Origin: Pseudomonas saponiphila
Lineage (GTDB): Bacteria > Pseudomonadota > Gammaproteobacteria > Pseudomonadales > Pseudomonadaceae
DNA length: 64,000 bases
Assembly: GCF_900105185.1 (NCBI RefSeq)
Contig: NZ_FNTJ01000003.1
Span: 333,711 to 397,710 of the forward strand
Direction of reading: 5' to 3'
The stretch's first letter is position 1. Each line of letters starts with the position of its first letter. Below are positions 16,590 through 24,981 of this stretch, piece by piece. Position numbers and translations under genes: made by a program. The notes under the pieces are model-generated. The model had not been told where the DNA came from, ran no database searches, and saw only the letters and a list, made by a program, of their open reading frames with translations.

Positions 16590-16880
16590 TCAGGTCGACT
16601 CAAAGTACCCCTGCGAAACCAGCAGATCGAAAGCCACTTCGAGAGCCGGCTTGTGCCGCTCTGCGGAGGATTCCTCGTCCATCTGGTCATAGGCGGTGAC
16701 GACATCCCACCAGGCAAAGAAGCTTTCGAAGTCCGGGAAGGAGAGCGCCTCATCCTCCATGGTGTCCTTGATGGTCTGGGTAAGGGCTTCCAGGGTGGGC
16801 AGCTCCGAACGGTCCACCAGGCCGGCAGCGATCATTTCCGCGACCACTGCTGCATAGCGTTCTTCGTGATTGGCGATCAT
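16590..16880 (-). CDS. Hypothetical acidic protein, 96 aa
   Basis: ATG at 16880 with AAGGAG upstream. Acidic and aromatic (DFESFFAWWDVVTAYDQMDE). First gene of an operon that includes the tRNA. The frame to 16937 reaches the promoter hexamer and is not used. Confidence 0.63.
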   Translation of the reverse strand: MIANHEERYAAVVAEMIAAGLVDRSELPTLEALTQTIKDTMEDEALSFPDFESFFAWWDVVTAYDQMDEESSAERHKPALEVAFDLLVSQGYFEST

Positions 16881-16935
16881 TGGGCGGTTCTCCTTGCGTC
16901 CGGGCCGAGTGCCCGCGCTACTTGTTGATGGCCTC

Positions 16936-16965
16936 ATCTTCGCCCCACCCAGCGCGTGCCAGTAG
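16936..16965 (-). promoter_or_regulatory. CTRCTGGCACGC promoter-like element, copy 9
   Basis: CTACTGGCACGC, 12 bases, GAAGAT, then GAGGCCATCA. It ends 55 bases before the ATG at 16880 and would also drive the tRNA-Arg. Confidence 0.75.
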
Positions 16966-17029
16966 GTGAGTCTGTCCTAATGGGCACGCGCGCACGGGGC
17001 AGGCTATCAGCCGCCAATCACGCCAGAAG

Positions 17030-17305
17030 TTAGAGAGCGAACTCGGACAGGTAAGCCTCGACCGGCTCGTCAATGGCCGTGGCAAAGCCGCGATCATCAA
17101 TGACCACCGGCTGGCCATTGCGCTCGGTGACATAGAAGGTCGTGCCTTCAATGTCTTCGAGGTCGAGATCGGATTCAGCGCACACGGTTTCGAGCAGCGT
17201 TTTCTCGTCATCGAAGAAGCGGCAGCCTTGAAAGCTCTCCTGAGTCACAGGGACTTTGGCTGTGTCGATTTCGAAGTAGTGGCCATTCGTGTTGAGCAAA
17301 AACAT
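17030..17305 (-). CDS. Hypothetical acidic protein, 91 aa
   Basis: ATG at 17305 with TGGAGGTG upstream. Acidic; MFLLNTNGHYFEIDTAKVP... with FYVTERNGQPVVIDDRG. Second gene of a two-gene operon. No family recognised. Confidence 0.63.
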   Translation of the reverse strand: MFLLNTNGHYFEIDTAKVPVTQESFQGCRFFDDEKTLLETVCAESDLDLEDIEGTTFYVTERNGQPVVIDDRGFATAIDEPVEAYLSEFAL

Positions 17306-17368
17306 CCTGCACCTCCAGCTGGTGGCCCCACGGCGGTGCCGTAGGGTATTGAGTTCGGAATCTATGGC

Positions 17369-17818
17369 TTAAACCACAGTGAAGTGGACTGCCTTGCCAT
17401 CATCGGCAAGCACACCCTTTTCGCGGAGCAGGTCTGCCGCCAGCTCGACCGCTTCCTCTTTGCCGATCAGGCCGCCGAGGTAGCTGAACACGGCCACCCA
17501 GAAGCGATCATCACCCACCTGAAATGCCACGAAGCGGCATTCTTGGTTGAGGATGCTTTCGGCGGTGTGCTCAGCGAGGGCGTCATCGACAACGTGAGCC
17601 GGCACCCGGTAGTCGACGAAGAAGTCAGCCGGATTGCCATTGAGGGTTTCACCATCGGACCAAGTGAGGCCGATGCGGTTCTCTTTGCGGCCACCAGCGT
17701 CGTAGACCACAGAAAACCCGCTGGCCGCGCCAGTGTCGGGCAGTACGCTGTAGGCGTGGTTCATCCAGCACACCGGCAGGCCGGCAGATACTGCTGCTTT
17801 GATTCGCTCGACGTTCAT
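17369..17818 (-). CDS. Hypothetical protein, 149 aa
   Basis: ATG at 17818 with GGAGCAAGC upstream. Mixed alpha/beta, with an AFQVGDDRFWVAVFSYLGG strand region and a C-terminal helix. First gene behind the element at 17873-17902. Function unknown. Confidence 0.63.
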   Translation of the reverse strand: MNVERIKAAVSAGLPVCWMNHAYSVLPDTGAASGFSVVYDAGGRKENRIGLTWSDGETLNGNPADFFVDYRVPAHVVDDALAEHTAESILNQECRFVAFQVGDDRFWVAVFSYLGGLIGKEEAVELAADLLREKGVLADDGKAVHFTVV

Positions 17819-17872
17819 GCTTGCTCCAGATTCATGCGCTCAGTGGCGAGTTGTCGCCTCTCGATGTGGCTT

Positions 17873-17902
17873 ATGATCTGGTCAGTGAATGCGTGCCAGC
17901 AG
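17873..17902 (-). promoter_or_regulatory. CTRCTGGCACGC promoter-like element, copy 10
   Basis: CTGCTGGCACGC, 12 bases, GATCAT, then AAGCCACATC. It ends 54 bases before the ATG at 17818. Confidence 0.75.
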
Positions 17903-17976
17903 ATCCCGATTGATCTTTGAGAAATCGAATTGCAGTTCGCGATAGCGGCAACAGGGTTGAAGCAGGTGGAAAGGTA

Positions 17977-18073
17977 GAGCCTGGGGTGACCGGGTGGTTT
18001 GCCGACACGGATCGGGCACCCCAGGGCTCAGAGCCGGATGATTTACCGCCCAACTCAGGCGCGGAAATCATCC
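17977..18073. other. Two tandem long hairpins in a non-coding gap
   Basis: The 310 bases from 17903 to 18211 contain no convincing gene. Hairpin 1 (17977-18029) has arms GAGCCTGGGGTG and CACCCCAGGGCTC, with one bulged G. Hairpin 2 (18036-18073) has 9-base perfect arms GGATGATTT/AAATCATCC plus an inner CCGCC/GGCG pairing. Neither is followed by a T-run. Possibilities include a structured RNA, a single-strand replication start, or a strong transcription block after the preceding operon. Confidence 0.5.
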
Positions 18074-18211
18074 AGAGCTAGATGGCCACCGAGAGGTATG
18101 CCACCAACCGGGCCGCATTCTACCCCCGCATCAATGCTCTACCTGGTCAAAAGGGGCGTCCCAAATCACACCCCCGGATCGCCGGCCTCACATCAGTCAA
18201 GCCGTGGGGCT

Positions 18212-18487
18212 TCAGGCGGTCATCCGCATGCGGCGGTGGTAGGTTTTCACCGCTGGCTTGGGCATTTCGCCGCGCTTGCGCAGTTCATAGGCGCGGGTCA
18301 TCACCGTGTGAATCGTCCGGCCCAGTTCGAGGCTCACCTGTTCTGGCCCGAGCTTCTCGTAATACTGGATCAGGTACTGCTGGTCTTTGGTCGTCCACGG
18401 AGCGCCTTGATTCGGGTGGAAATCTGGGTGGTAATTCATCCGCCCATAGGAGTCATAGGTCGGCTGTGCTGCTTGATCGATGCTCAT
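18212..18487 (-). CDS. Myb/SANT-like HTH protein, 91 aa
   Basis: ATG at 18487. Residues 29-75 read as a homeodomain- or Myb-like helix-turn-helix: APWTTKDQQYLIQYY, LGPEQVSLELGR, then TIHTVMTRAYELRKRG. A short basic tail follows. It probably binds DNA, with unknown targets. Last gene of the seven-gene operon from 20460-20489. Confidence 0.65.
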   Translation of the reverse strand: MSIDQAAQPTYDSYGRMNYHPDFHPNQGAPWTTKDQQYLIQYYEKLGPEQVSLELGRTIHTVMTRAYELRKRGEMPKPAVKTYHRRMRMTA

Positions 18488-18499
18488 AGTGGGTCCCCG

Positions 18500-18751
18500 T
18501 CAGCTTCCGGCGTTCCGGCGCGCTTCATCGCGCTGGAATTCCTCTTTGGTTGCCGAGCATGTGCCGAACGAGCAGCCGTGCTCATGGCAATCAAACTTGT
18601 GGCAGATCCGTCGATATCCGGTACCGCCGCAAAAGTCGCAGCCTTTGGTGCGGCACTCTGGGCAGCGCACGGCCTCGCCGGCGGCACCTATGTTCTCGCT
18701 GCCGGCATCCTTCGCGATCCGGCGCTCTGGGACTTGCAGTACCTTGGGCAT
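18500..18751 (-). CDS. DnaJ-type zinc-finger-like protein, 83 aa
   Basis: ATG at 18751. The middle holds CPECRTKGCDFCGGTGY and further Cys in CHKFDCHEHGCSFGTC, resembling the CxxCxGxG repeats of the DnaJ zinc finger but with irregular spacing. No J-domain is present. It may bind unfolded protein or nucleic acid; this is inferred from Cys spacing only. Confidence 0.62.
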   Translation of the reverse strand: MPKVLQVPERRIAKDAGSENIGAAGEAVRCPECRTKGCDFCGGTGYRRICHKFDCHEHGCSFGTCSATKEEFQRDEARRNAGS

Positions 18752-18767
18752 ATCCTGATCCCCTTGT

Positions 18768-18992
18768 TCAATTAGCTTGCTGGGCAGCATCTTTCGGTGC
18801 CCATGTCAGGCGCTCACCTGTAATCAAGGCCGCGCCCTGTTTGGCCCCGCGCTCGGAACGATAGAAGCGGGGCAGTTCGATGATGGGCTTGCCGCGTTCA
18901 CTCCAGTCACAGTCCAGGCGGTAGGAGCCATCCGCATAGGGGACTATGCGAAGAACAACGCCTTTCTCGGTTTTCGCTTCAAGTGTGCTCAT
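18768..18992 (-). CDS. Hypothetical protein, 74 aa
   Basis: ATG at 18992, overlapping the 3' end of the upstream ART-like gene by 14 bases. A small beta-rich protein (VVLRIVPYADGSYRLDCDW). Function unknown. Confidence 0.6.
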   Translation of the reverse strand: MSTLEAKTEKGVVLRIVPYADGSYRLDCDWSERGKPIIELPRFYRSERGAKQGAALITGERLTWAPKDAAQQAN

Positions 18993-19326
18993 CGTCGGTA
19001 CCGCTCGTTGTGGTCGGAAATTCGACATCGAAGTTATGCACCGTAACGTGGCAAGTCACGCCGCCCAAGTATTCCAGGGAGTAGGCGAGATCATCCTCGT
19101 CCGGCATCACCTCAATTTGGCTGTCGTCATACATCGCCTGAGCGACGTAAATGCTGGCCTTGAGGTCGTCTTCATCGATATCGGCGACCAGGAGAATACC
19201 GTTTTCGCCATAGCTGGCCGCATATTCGAGAGCCTGATCGCGCGTTCCCCAGTAAGACGGAGCATCGAGCCCATCATCCTCGATGCCCTGAAGGAACTCC
19301 TTTGACGTGCCGTGATAGAGCTTCAT
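18979..19326 (-). CDS. ADP-ribosyltransferase-like protein, 115 aa
   Basis: ATG at 19326. The N-terminus MKLYHGTSKEFLQGIEDDGL is the signature opening of ART/PARP-fold proteins (His of YHGTS binding NAD). A YWGTRDQALEYAASYG segment follows, and then a GILLVADID strand, as in small ART-like proteins. At 115 aa it is close to a minimal catalytic core. Activity is unproven; it could modify a host protein, tRNA or DNA, or be inactive. Fourth gene of the operon. Confidence 0.6.
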   Translation of the reverse strand: MKLYHGTSKEFLQGIEDDGLDAPSYWGTRDQALEYAASYGENGILLVADIDEDDLKASIYVAQAMYDDSQIEVMPDEDDLAYSLEYLGGVTCHVTVHNFDVEFPTTTSGTDDEHT

Positions 19327-19338
19327 CCTTATCCCCGC

Positions 19339-19575
19339 TCAACTTGGTTTAACTGCATTGCCCGGCTTCTTGGGCCAATAGAACGAGCACTGGTCACTCT
19401 CGTCGTCACGGCAGTGTTCACAGCAGCAGGACCAGTCGGTTTCCCACTGCCAAACTTTGCCGCCCAAGTCGCTGAACTCATGCGGGCCGTCGTGACCCGA
19501 TGGCAGTTGGCAGCCCGTATCGTCAGTTGGGCCACCACCAAGGTCGTTACTGAACAGAATCCCGCATTCGCGCAC
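19339..19575 (-). CDS. Cys-rich small protein, 78 aa
   Basis: GTG start at 19575 with GAGGGAG upstream. Contains GCQLPSGHDGPHEFSD and a cluster WSCCCEHCRDDESDQC, a probable metal-binding site. Located directly upstream of the ART-like gene. No family recognised. Confidence 0.58.
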   Translation of the reverse strand: MRECGILFSNDLGGGPTDDTGCQLPSGHDGPHEFSDLGGKVWQWETDWSCCCEHCRDDESDQCSFYWPKKPGNAVKPS

Positions 19576-19605
19576 GGTGAGCTCCCTCGGTGCCGGCCTG
19601 TGAAC

Positions 19606-19842
19606 TCAGAGAGCGGGCTCGGTTTCGCCCGCTTCCACGATGACAGGCTCATAGCTCTGCCCATTCCACACCTGAAGGTTCTCCAAGCGCGGGGGCTCGC
19701 TGATGCTGCGGCGAGCCTGCTGGAGGGCGTCGTCAGCCGAAATGGCACCGATCATCACCCAGCCATAGCGACCCTTGTAGCGGTAGCTGATGAGGCCGGG
19801 GGCAGCGAGAGGGCGGTCGTGAGTGGGAACGGCAGTAGTCAT
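19606..19842 (-). CDS. Hypothetical small protein, 78 aa
   Basis: ATG at 19842 (MTTAVPTHDRPLAAPGL). Contains ISYRYKGRYGWVMIGAISAD, which looks like a short beta meander, then a helix and a C-terminal strand. The ribosome site is weak; the frame is open to 19887. Confidence 0.55.
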   Translation of the reverse strand: MTTAVPTHDRPLAAPGLISYRYKGRYGWVMIGAISADDALQQARRSISEPPRLENLQVWNGQSYEPVIVEAGETEPAL

Positions 19843-19923
19843 AAACACGCTGGGATACCTGCGAACGGGTTGGGCGGGTAATGCCACGGCCTAAACCAGG
19901 CCGCGGCGTTGGCTGGAACGACC

Positions 19924-20427
19924 TTATTCGCCGATGGAGAAAAGCCATTCGGTATCAGCGGTGATCGGCTTCGGGTCTTTCAGCCAGTTACGAATGCCCT
20001 CGGCAACGGCATACAGCTCTTCGGTGTCGATTTCGCCGAACTCGGTCACCGGGCCAGAGTAAACACCGTCAATAGAGCCCCCAATAGTCACCTGCTCGGC
20101 CCATACCAGCTCGCCCTTACGATCCAGCCACCAGAACAAATTCTTCTCCGTTTCAGCAACGGTGCCGCTGGGGGCAGCCTGGAGGTACTGCATCAGGCGC
20201 ACGGACTCACGCTCTACCTGGGCGCGAGATGCATTAGTGACGGCCATGATTTCGGGGGTGGTCAGCTCAATGCCGCTGGCCTCTTCGATGCGATTGCGCA
20301 GCGATACATGGCCTTCGGTGAAGGGGGCGTCGTAGCTGATGCCATTGATGGTGATGACACAGTGGGTCAGATCACCATTGGCGTTTTCGATGGGGGTGAC
20401 GGCGACGGTGGGGCGCTGGGTGGTCAT
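19924..20427 (-). CDS. Hypothetical protein, 167 aa
   Basis: ATG at 20427 with GCAGGATT upstream. Alpha/beta (HCVITINGISYDAPF; a central helix SRAQVERESVRLMQYLQ). First gene of a seven-gene operon. Function unknown. Confidence 0.65.
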   Translation of the reverse strand: MTTQRPTVAVTPIENANGDLTHCVITINGISYDAPFTEGHVSLRNRIEEASGIELTTPEIMAVTNASRAQVERESVRLMQYLQAAPSGTVAETEKNLFWWLDRKGELVWAEQVTIGGSIDGVYSGPVTEFGEIDTEELYAVAEGIRNWLKDPKPITADTEWLFSIGE

Positions 20428-20459
20428 GTCGTAAATCCTGCGTGGTTGTTGATGACGCT

Positions 20460-20489
20460 ACTTTGCGTCTAGCAACCGCGTGCCAGAAG
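20460..20489 (-). promoter_or_regulatory. CTRCTGGCACGC promoter-like element, copy 11
   Basis: CTTCTGGCACGC, 12 bases, CAAAGT, then AGCGTCATCA. It ends 32 bases before the ATG at 20427. Confidence 0.7.
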
Positions 20490-20490
20490 G

Positions 20491-20715
20491 TCACGTCGCG
20501 GGATTTATTTCGAAGTTGCCACGGGCATAGGTGGGGTTACATTCCCAAACCTTGGTGCCGTTCTTGTAGAAGACGGCCACCCCTGCTTTCACTACGACAA
20601 GCGCCTCCGGCCAGACCTGAGCGTGCCCATTGAGTGCGGCAGCGAGAGGGGTCGCCTCTTTGCACTTGGCCATGTACCGGCCATCAGCCAGTTTCGGAAA
20701 CAGGGATCGCGCCAC
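20491..20715 (-). CDS. Hypothetical small protein, 74 aa
   Basis: GTG start at 20715 with GAGGC upstream. Contains ALVVVKAGVAVFYKNGTKVWE, a likely beta hairpin. Last gene of the operon from 22605-22634; its stop abuts the next element. Confidence 0.55.
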   Translation of the reverse strand: MARSLFPKLADGRYMAKCKEATPLAAALNGHAQVWPEALVVVKAGVAVFYKNGTKVWECNPTYARGNFEINPAT

Positions 20716-20742
20716 AGGTGATGCCTCAACTTCGGGATTGAA

Positions 20743-21249
20743 TCAGACCGCCTTTTCGCGGGTCTTCCAGTACGCGGCTGCTCGATCAAGGGCTGCCACC
20801 TCATTTGCCACTTCGGCCATGTACTCGGGGTCGTCGTCCGGTGATGAATGCCCAAACCTAATCAGGGATTTTGCCAGACTCTCACGGCTCTCGCGGTGCA
20901 GGATCTTGGCCCGCTCACAGGCTCGATACTTTGTGGTGGCCATACCATCGGGTAACGGGCAGCCAAGGTGGCAGGTGGCCTTGTCGATTCCCCTGATATT
21001 GGAGGCCCAACCGTAGTCGCCAGTGCGGGGGCTGAGCTTCACCCAGGTACTGCCATCCACCTTCTTGACGAAGAAGGCCGTGGGTAACGGCTCCAGCCCC
21101 TCAGATGGGCGTCGATTGAGTACGCTTCGGACTCGCCACTCTTCGATCTTGACCGTTGACTTGCCCGTATCCGGGTCAGTATCGACGGTTGCCTTCCAGA
21201 AGCAGGCGTTTGCCTTGAGCATGGCCTTGGTGAGCGTCTGAGCCTTCAT
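20743..21249 (-). CDS. Hypothetical protein, 168 aa
   Basis: ATG at 21249. Basic N-terminal half with beta strands (STVKIEEWRVRSVLNRR), a CHLGCPLPDG loop and a helical C-terminus. Function unknown. Confidence 0.63.
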   Translation of the reverse strand: MKAQTLTKAMLKANACFWKATVDTDPDTGKSTVKIEEWRVRSVLNRRPSEGLEPLPTAFFVKKVDGSTWVKLSPRTGDYGWASNIRGIDKATCHLGCPLPDGMATTKYRACERAKILHRESRESLAKSLIRFGHSSPDDDPEYMAEVANEVAALDRAAAYWKTREKAV

Positions 21250-21259
21250 CCTGGGAAAC

Positions 21260-21505
21260 CTACTTTGCTGGTGCTGTATTCGGCACGGCGACCCACTCTC
21301 CGTGACGGATGGACGCTACGCAGACGCGGGTAATGCCATCCTCGAAGGTGAACTGCTCCCCGGCCTGGTAGATGTAATTGTCCGCCGAGCACTGGTCAGG
21401 CTCCAGGGCATTAACCGTCTGAATGATCGGACGCTCATCATCAGCGGCAAATATCGGCGTCGAAAGCATGCCCAGGATCAGCAGGGTGGAGAAACGGATA
21501 GCCAT
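21260..21505 (-). CDS. Exported small protein, 81 aa
   Basis: ATG at 21505. Residues 1-20 form a Sec signal peptide (MAIRFSTLLILGMLSTPIFA) with a likely cut before ADDE. The mature part is about 60 aa with two Cys that could pair in the periplasm. Third gene of the operon. Confidence 0.65.
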   Translation of the reverse strand: MAIRFSTLLILGMLSTPIFAADDERPIIQTVNALEPDQCSADNYIYQAGEQFTFEDGITRVCVASIRHGEWVAVPNTAPAK

Positions 21506-21566
21506 AGCCTTCAGCCTTCCTTAGCGCGTGGAGAGTGTGGGGGTAAGGGTCATGCGAGCCACCATC

Positions 21567-21983
21567 CTAAGCGTTGGCCCGCGCCAGCTTCAATTGCGCC
21601 TCAAGCCACTGCATGTAGCAGGTGCCGCCGCTGCTGATGAATTCCTGGAGCAGCTCGCCGTCTTCGGGTGCTGGCGCGGCCAGAAGGTTCAGAGCATCGA
21701 GCAGCGAGGTAACGCGCTCGGCGAGGCGCTGGCGCTGGGGCAGGGGACTGCGATCAGCCCGTGTCAGCTCGCGCCGCATGTGCAGGATGTGTTCGCGCAG
21801 TTCTTTCAGCTCGCTCGGGGTGGTCGCTGCGCCGTCCAGGGCTTTGCGAAGTTCGGCAGCCATTTCCCCGCGCACCGGGCGACCCTCTGCGGCGTCACGA
21901 TCCAGTGCCTGCAACACCATGTTGATCGATGCCCGAAGCTCGGCAGGCAAGTGGGAGGCTTTGGTTCTGGACTGACTCGACAT
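21567..21983 (-). CDS. Hypothetical helical protein, 138 aa
   Basis: ATG at 21983 with GAGGGTGAG upstream. Mostly helical and Leu/Arg-rich (ELKELREHILHMRREL, RQRLAERVTSLLDALNLL). Probably an oligomeric coiled coil. Second gene of the operon. Confidence 0.63.
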   Translation of the reverse strand: MSSQSRTKASHLPAELRASINMVLQALDRDAAEGRPVRGEMAAELRKALDGAATTPSELKELREHILHMRRELTRADRSPLPQRQRLAERVTSLLDALNLLAAPAPEDGELLQEFISSGGTCYMQWLEAQLKLARANA

Positions 21984-22071
21984 GCGGCTCACCCTCGAAA
22001 GCAGAAAGCGGGGCTGAACCCCGTGATTTGGTGACAAAGCCCCGCAAGACGTTCCTACGGGGCCGGGATGG

Positions 22072-22572
22072 TCAGGCTGCGTCAGCCGGGCTCAGCGCCA
22101 GCGCCTGAGGTTCTTTGGCAAGGCGCTCAGCAACCGGGGCCGGGGTCGGGTAGAAGCGAGCTTCATCCGTGGCCGGAAGGGATACCGGGCTACCCAGCAG
22201 GCCAGCACCAACCGAAATGCCAGCACCCAGACCAAACATCAGCGCAAGGCCGGCAGCGATATTGACGATCAAGTCCTCGATAGAGCCGCTGTAGCTGGTG
22301 GCGAACTGGATCAGGCCAATCGACACGGCCGCCATCAGCAGGCCAGACATGACCGAGAGGGCACGCTTCCAAGCCGGGCTAGGGGCGCTTTCGCCTTCGC
22401 CCAGCACACTCATAAAGCCGGTGAGCATGGCCAGCGTCAGGGATATGAAGGCCATCCCATCAGTGATGCCGCGCTCGATGGAGCCGCTGAAGGTCATGCT
22501 GAACAGGCAAGCCATGACAGAAGCCGAGCCAACAGCGATCAAGCCAAGGGTGAAGAGAATGGTACGGAGCAT
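22072..22572 (-). CDS. Membrane protein, 166 aa
   Basis: ATG at 22572 with AAGGAAG upstream. Four hydrophobic segments: about residues 4-28, 38-58, 74-92 and 102-122. A soluble C-terminal tail of about 40 aa follows. Inner-membrane location expected. First gene of a five-gene operon. Confidence 0.65.
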   Translation of the reverse strand: MLRTILFTLGLIAVGSASVMACLFSMTFSGSIERGITDGMAFISLTLAMLTGFMSVLGEGESAPSPAWKRALSVMSGLLMAAVSIGLIQFATSYSGSIEDLIVNIAAGLALMFGLGAGISVGAGLLGSPVSLPATDEARFYPTPAPVAERLAKEPQALALSPADAA

Positions 22573-22604
22573 TTCGGGTCTTCCTTGCTGTGAATGTTGG
22601 AGCC

Positions 22605-22634
22605 AGTTTGGTGTCGCCCGGCGCGTGCCAGTAG
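22605..22634 (-). promoter_or_regulatory. CTRCTGGCACGC promoter-like element, copy 12
   Basis: CTACTGGCACGC, 12 bases, CAAACT. It ends 32 bases before the ATG at 22572. Confidence 0.73.
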
Positions 22635-22659
22635 ATCGGTCACGCGCCTTTTCCCGTGC

Positions 22660-22926
22660 CTATGCGTTGGCCCGGTGGCTTTGCATGCCTTCCAGCGGAG
22701 CGAGCCCGTTATTGCCCTGAATAGCCGGCTTTACCGCCTTGGCAGCACGGCGGAACGAGCTGGGTGCCAGCAGACCAGAGATCAGCGCGAGGCAGATCGT
22801 CAGGGTGATAGCGATGTTCGCCACCATCGGGCTCACCTCACCGAAGCGGCCAATCGAGATGCCACCGAGCAGGGCGGCGACCATCAGAAGCAGAGGGGCG
22901 AGCAGGCGTGCAGCGAATGAGTTCAT
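22660..22926 (-). CDS. Two-span membrane protein, 88 aa
   Basis: ATG at 22926 with AAGGAGAT upstream. Hydrophobic segments at residues 7-24 and 34-54, then a basic tail (SSFRRAAKAVKPAI). Monocistronic between two promoter elements. It resembles the 166-aa membrane protein next door in layout only. Confidence 0.62.
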   Translation of the reverse strand: MNSFAARLLAPLLLMVAALLGGISIGRFGEVSPMVANIAITLTICLALISGLLAPSSFRRAAKAVKPAIQGNNGLAPLEGMQSHRANA

Positions 22927-22963
22927 GTGGATCTCCTTGGGGTTGTTTGCTGTTACGAGCCAT

Positions 22964-22993
22964 AGCTTCAGACCATCCCGACCGTGCCAGCAG
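22964..22993 (-). promoter_or_regulatory. CTRCTGGCACGC promoter-like element, copy 13
   Basis: CTGCTGGCACGG, 12 bases, GAAGCT. It ends 37 bases before the ATG at 22926. Confidence 0.7.
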
Positions 22994-23062
22994 GTCTCAT
23001 GCGCCTTTCTGCATGAAGTCCTTTCGGTGCCGAACACGGGCCGGGAACGGATTGGGCCGCGC

Positions 23063-23707
23063 TTAGAACAGGCCCTGACTGGTGGTGATGATGTGATCCC
23101 GTCGGCGGCTGTCCATCAGTCGTACGCGCGCCTCGGTATCGATGCCCGAGTCGGCATGCAGCTGCTCGACGAAGATCGCCTGCGCCTGGCTTTCGTCGTC
23201 GGCCATCACGAGGTAACCGGTGTCGTCGTCGTCCTCCGGTACGCGACCGATGATGAGGAACGGGAGGCGACCCTCTCCGATGAAGTGGTGACGTGGGATC
23301 GGCTGATGGGCATCGCCATGGGCTGCCACCGGTTCGCAGTTCTCGGCAGAAGCGGCTTTGGCTTCAGCGGCCGGCTCAACAGCGACGGTGCCTGCTTCGG
23401 GAGTACCGCTCTGGAACGCCGGGAGGATGTCCTCCAGGGTCAAAGGCTTGGTAATGTCGAAGCGCAAGCGGCAGATCTCAAGAATATCGCCACCCCCCCA
23501 GTCTTCGGCATTGGCCACACACTCGCCATCAACCAGCTCAACGTCTTGGTCGAGGAAGTAGTAATCCATGTTTTCGAACAGCAAGCGGGCAGTCGGTACC
23601 TTACGGCCGGGCAGGCAATTGTCATCGAACAGGACACCATCGGACTCTTTGCTATCGACGTAGATGATGTCGGCGCTATTGAGCAGGGAGAAAAGTCGAA
23701 CAGTCAT
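23063..23707 (-). CDS. Hypothetical acidic protein, 214 aa
   Basis: ATG at 23707. An acidic N-terminal domain (DIIYVDSKESDGVLFDD), an Ala/Glu-rich linker near residues 100-130, and a C-terminal domain with PFLIIGRVPEDDDDTGYLVM. Monocistronic. Function unknown. Confidence 0.65.
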   Translation of the reverse strand: MTVRLFSLLNSADIIYVDSKESDGVLFDDNCLPGRKVPTARLLFENMDYYFLDQDVELVDGECVANAEDWGGGDILEICRLRFDITKPLTLEDILPAFQSGTPEAGTVAVEPAAEAKAASAENCEPVAAHGDAHQPIPRHHFIGEGRLPFLIIGRVPEDDDDTGYLVMADDESQAQAIFVEQLHADSGIDTEARVRLMDSRRRDHIITTSQGLF

Positions 23708-23744
23708 TGCGGCACCTATGCAGGTCAGTTGTGAAGGTGATGCC

Positions 23745-23774
23745 AGTGTCCCTTCGCTGAGCCCGTGCCAGCAG
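23745..23774 (-). promoter_or_regulatory. CTRCTGGCACGC promoter-like element, copy 14
   Basis: CTGCTGGCACGG, 12 bases, GACACT, then GGCATCACC. It ends 37 bases before the ATG at 23707. Confidence 0.72.
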
Positions 23775-23841
23775 GTCGCAGCGATGGGTCATTCACACTT
23801 CAAGCCCGAGCTTTAGCCTCCAATTCGCGCAACCCCAGAAA

Positions 23842-23868
23842 GTGAAAGGCCCGCTCTGTGGCGGGCCT
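23842..23868 (-). terminator. Rho-independent terminator of the ndpA-like gene
   Basis: Read leftward: GGCCCGC, a six-base loop, GCGGGCC, then TTTCACTTTC. It begins eight bases past the stop of the gene at 23876. Confidence 0.7.
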
Positions 23869-23875
23869 CCGGCGC

Positions 23876-24901
23876 TTAGTTCGCCTTTTCCTTTTGCCGC
23901 TTGATCTGGTCTTTGAGCTGCTGAGGAACGCTCCTGATAATCAGGGCGTCGCGGCCCTCGTCGTACTCGATCTTCGACCCCAGAAGATGGGATTCGAAGC
24001 TGATCGACAGCCCCTCGGCCCGGCCGGTAAAGCGGCGGAACTGGTTGAGGGTTCGCTTATCGGCAGGGATCTCCGGCGACAGACCGTAGTCCAGGTTGCG
24101 GATGTGCTCGAAGAAGGCTCGCGGGCGATCTTCGTCGATCAACTCGGAGAGGGCTTCGAGGCTGATGGGCTGGCCGATCTTGGACTGTGCAGTGGCGTAA
24201 TCGAGCAGGGCCCCGGTTTTCTCGCGTGCACTGGGCTCGGGAAGGTCTTCCTTCTCCATGAAGTCAGAGAATGCCTTGAGCAACGTGCGCGTCTCGCTCG
24301 GGCCATCGATACCTTCCTGGCAACCGAGGAAGTCGCGGAAGTAGTCATAGCCGCGCTTTCCACCGGCCTTGGACTTCGTGTAGGAGATGTACTGCTTGGA
24401 CTTCTCGTTGGTGCGCCATTCGCTGAGGTTGATGCGAGCGGCCAGGCTGAGATGGGACAGGTCGAGATGGTGCGCGGTGCTCACTTCCAGATCGGCACCA
24501 ACGGTCACGCCCTCGCTCTGTTGCAGCACGGCAATGCTGAGGTAGTCGGTCATGCCCTGCTGGTAGTGGGCGAACAGGACATGGCCACCCACGGTGAGGT
24601 TCGACTCTTCCATCAGCTTCGTGAGCTGCTCAGCGGCCTGAGTGGTGAAGTCAACGAAGGTTGCCTGGCCGTCGAGGAATTTGCCGAGCCAACCGCTGAA
24701 GGGGTATGCGCCGGATTCGGGGAAGAAGAATCCCCAGCCCTTGTTCTGCCGCGAGTTGTAGCTCTCGTTGAGGTCCGAAACTAGGTTCTCAACTGCCTGA
24801 GATACGTCCAGGGGCGAAGATCGGGTATGGAGGACGGCTGGGCTGCCATCCGGTTTCTTGTCGATGTGATGCACGATGGCGTTGCGGACTGGCATAGACA
24901 C
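23876..24901 (-). CDS. ndpA: NdpA (YejK)-family nucleoid-associated protein
   Basis: 341 aa, matching the family's usual 335-345 aa. Diagnostic stretches in order: [11 protein letters not shown] near 105, [19 protein letters not shown] near 140-160, [11 protein letters not shown] near 190, [12 protein letters not shown] near 285 and a C-terminal [19 protein letters not shown]. Family members bind the bacterial nucleoid. Plasmid copies may protect or compact plasmid DNA, or interfere with host chromatin. The gene has its own terminator but lacks the CTRCTGGCACGC element, so it may be regulated separately. Confidence 0.92.
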   Translation of the reverse strand: MSMPVRNAIVHHIDKKPDGSPAVLHTRSSPLDVSQAVENLVSDLNESYNSRQNKGWGFFFPESGAYPFSGWLGKFLDGQATFVDFTTQAAEQLTKLMEESNLTVGGHVLFAHYQQGMTDYLSIAVLQQSEGVTVGADLEVSTAHHLDLSHLSLAARINLSEWRTNEKSKQYISYTKSKAGGKRGYDYFRDFLGCQEGIDGPSETRTLLKAFSDFMEKEDLPEPSAREKTGALLDYATAQSKIGQPISLEALSELIDEDRPRAFFEHIRNLDYGLSPEIPADKRTLNQFRRFTGRAEGLSISFESHLLGSKIEYDEGRDALIIRSVPQQLKDQIKRQKEKAN

Positions 24902-24981
24902 TCCCTTGAGCTGGTAAGTAGGTCGGCCAACACGCTTGGCCTATCGTGATCGTAACGGGGGGAATTGGCCGCCTTGCGGGC

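Noticed and set aside
18100..18200. Possible second tRNA suggested by GGTAGAGCA on the minus strand
   Set aside because: No T-arm sequence or acceptor stem can be paired around it.
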